Origin: Actinomycetes bacterium
GTDB taxonomy: Bacteria; Actinomycetota; Acidimicrobiia; Acidimicrobiales; RAAP-2
Reading direction: 5' to 3'
Assembly (NCBI GenBank): GCA_021849435.1
Contig: JAJZSX010000204.1
Coordinates: forward strand, 1-5,161
DNA: 5,161 nucleotides
The notes beneath the pieces are model-generated. The model was not told the DNA's origin. It did no database searches and was given only the letters and a program-made list of their open reading frames with translations. Positions 4,896 to 5,161 of the stretch are shown here, piece after piece. Positions within the stretch are counted from its first letter, which is position 1; every line of letters begins with the position of its first letter. A program made the position numbers and the translations under genes.

Positions 4896-5161
4896 CTCTT
4901 TTGCCCAAGGACCACTGACTGTACGGCTTGTCGATTGGCTATCGTTGTCCGTCGTTGCTCGGTACCGTGCAACCTGACGTGCCCAAAGGTGTCGACTCAA
5001 TCCCAAATGAGGCCCACGAGACGCCCGGACTGGCCACGAATTTCGGCTCAACTCACTTCTTGAGATTGCGCACCAATTGGACAGCAAGAACGTCGGCGTT
5101 TGGCGGAGATTCTGATGTCTTTGAACTGAATTGGGGGAAGTAGGAGTGCGGTTTACTTTTA
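4896..5161. other. Region downstream of tRNA-Gly without a supportable gene
   Basis: These 266 bases hold no recognisable coding region. A TTG-started plus-strand frame (4928-5143, 71 codons) and a minus-strand frame crossing the tRNA show no known motif. The last 121 bases are about 47% G+C by hand count, well below the coding genes. A CTCTTTTG stretch just after the tRNA could assist termination but has no stem. The 20-bp dyad at 4954-4973, a small CTCAA/TTGAG inverted repeat (5047-5064) and CCAATTGG (5073-5080) suggest a regulatory or non-coding stretch. Confidence 0.5.
4954..4973. repeat. 20-bp imperfect palindrome (9 of 10 base pairs match)
   Basis: GTTGCTCGGT (4954-4963) and ACCGTGCAAC (4964-4973) are inverted copies with one mismatch (positions 4959/4968). 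It lies 58 bases past the tRNA-Gly CCA in non-coding sequence. The symmetric form with no spacer suits an operator for a dimeric regulator. No T-run follows, which argues against an intrinsic terminator of the tRNA. Confidence 0.5.

Noticed and set aside
4928..5143. A 71-codon plus-strand ORF after the tRNA
   Set aside because: TTG start without an RBS, mixed third-base composition, contains the dyad, and resembles nothing known.
5146..5161. A possible gene starting with GTG at 5146 after GGGGGAAG
   Set aside because: Only five codons are visible before the window ends; too little to support a gene.

Overview
This window looks like chromosomal DNA of a high-GC actinobacterium, possibly Acidimicrobiia-like. 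That placement is inferred from GC-rich coding regions, GTG/TTG starts, a typical actinobacterial gene set and apparent leaderless promoters; it is not proven. Every protein gene I can support lies on the minus strand, so the genes read from right to left. A single tRNA gene lies on the plus strand.

Right to left: 4896-5161 has no supportable gene, is visibly less GC-rich toward its end, and holds a near-perfect 20-bp dyad. tRNA-Gly(TCC) is at 4822-4895, with a 12-bp palindrome in its short leader. Diverging from it is a group II truncated hemoglobin (4397-4771). After a 208-bp gap without a convincing gene comes a small membrane protein with a bacterial PH domain (3625-4188). Three small cysteine-pair proteins follow: a 70-aa zinc-ribbon protein, a thioredoxin-fold protein with a CxxC, and a 67-aa protein with two CxxC pairs. 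Then comes a tight cluster: a PimB-like GT4 glycosyltransferase, an SRPBCC (polyketide-cyclase-like) lipid-binding-fold protein and a ROK-family glucokinase. At the extreme left edge, the glucokinase stop codon overlaps the ATG of a gene truncated by the window end. Its first 27 residues match the start of IS607-type serine recombinases, so a mobile element probably begins here and extends to the left.

The GT4 / SRPBCC / ROK-kinase group is compact (20-bp gap, then a 4-bp ATGA overlap) and is probably cotranscribed. A GT4 of the PimB type beside an SRPBCC protein suggests envelope glycolipid metabolism, with the kinase supplying phosphorylated sugar; this is inference. Four minus-strand genes carry a TANNNT hexamer exactly six bases before a GTG/ATG start and no clear Shine-Dalgarno sequence, the usual signature of leaderless transcription in actinobacteria. 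This suggests several separate promoters rather than one long operon. I see no CRISPR array, rRNA or obviously novel defence system. The points most worth following are the IS607 junction, the repeated leaderless promoter module, the small cysteine-pair gene trio and the two dyads.
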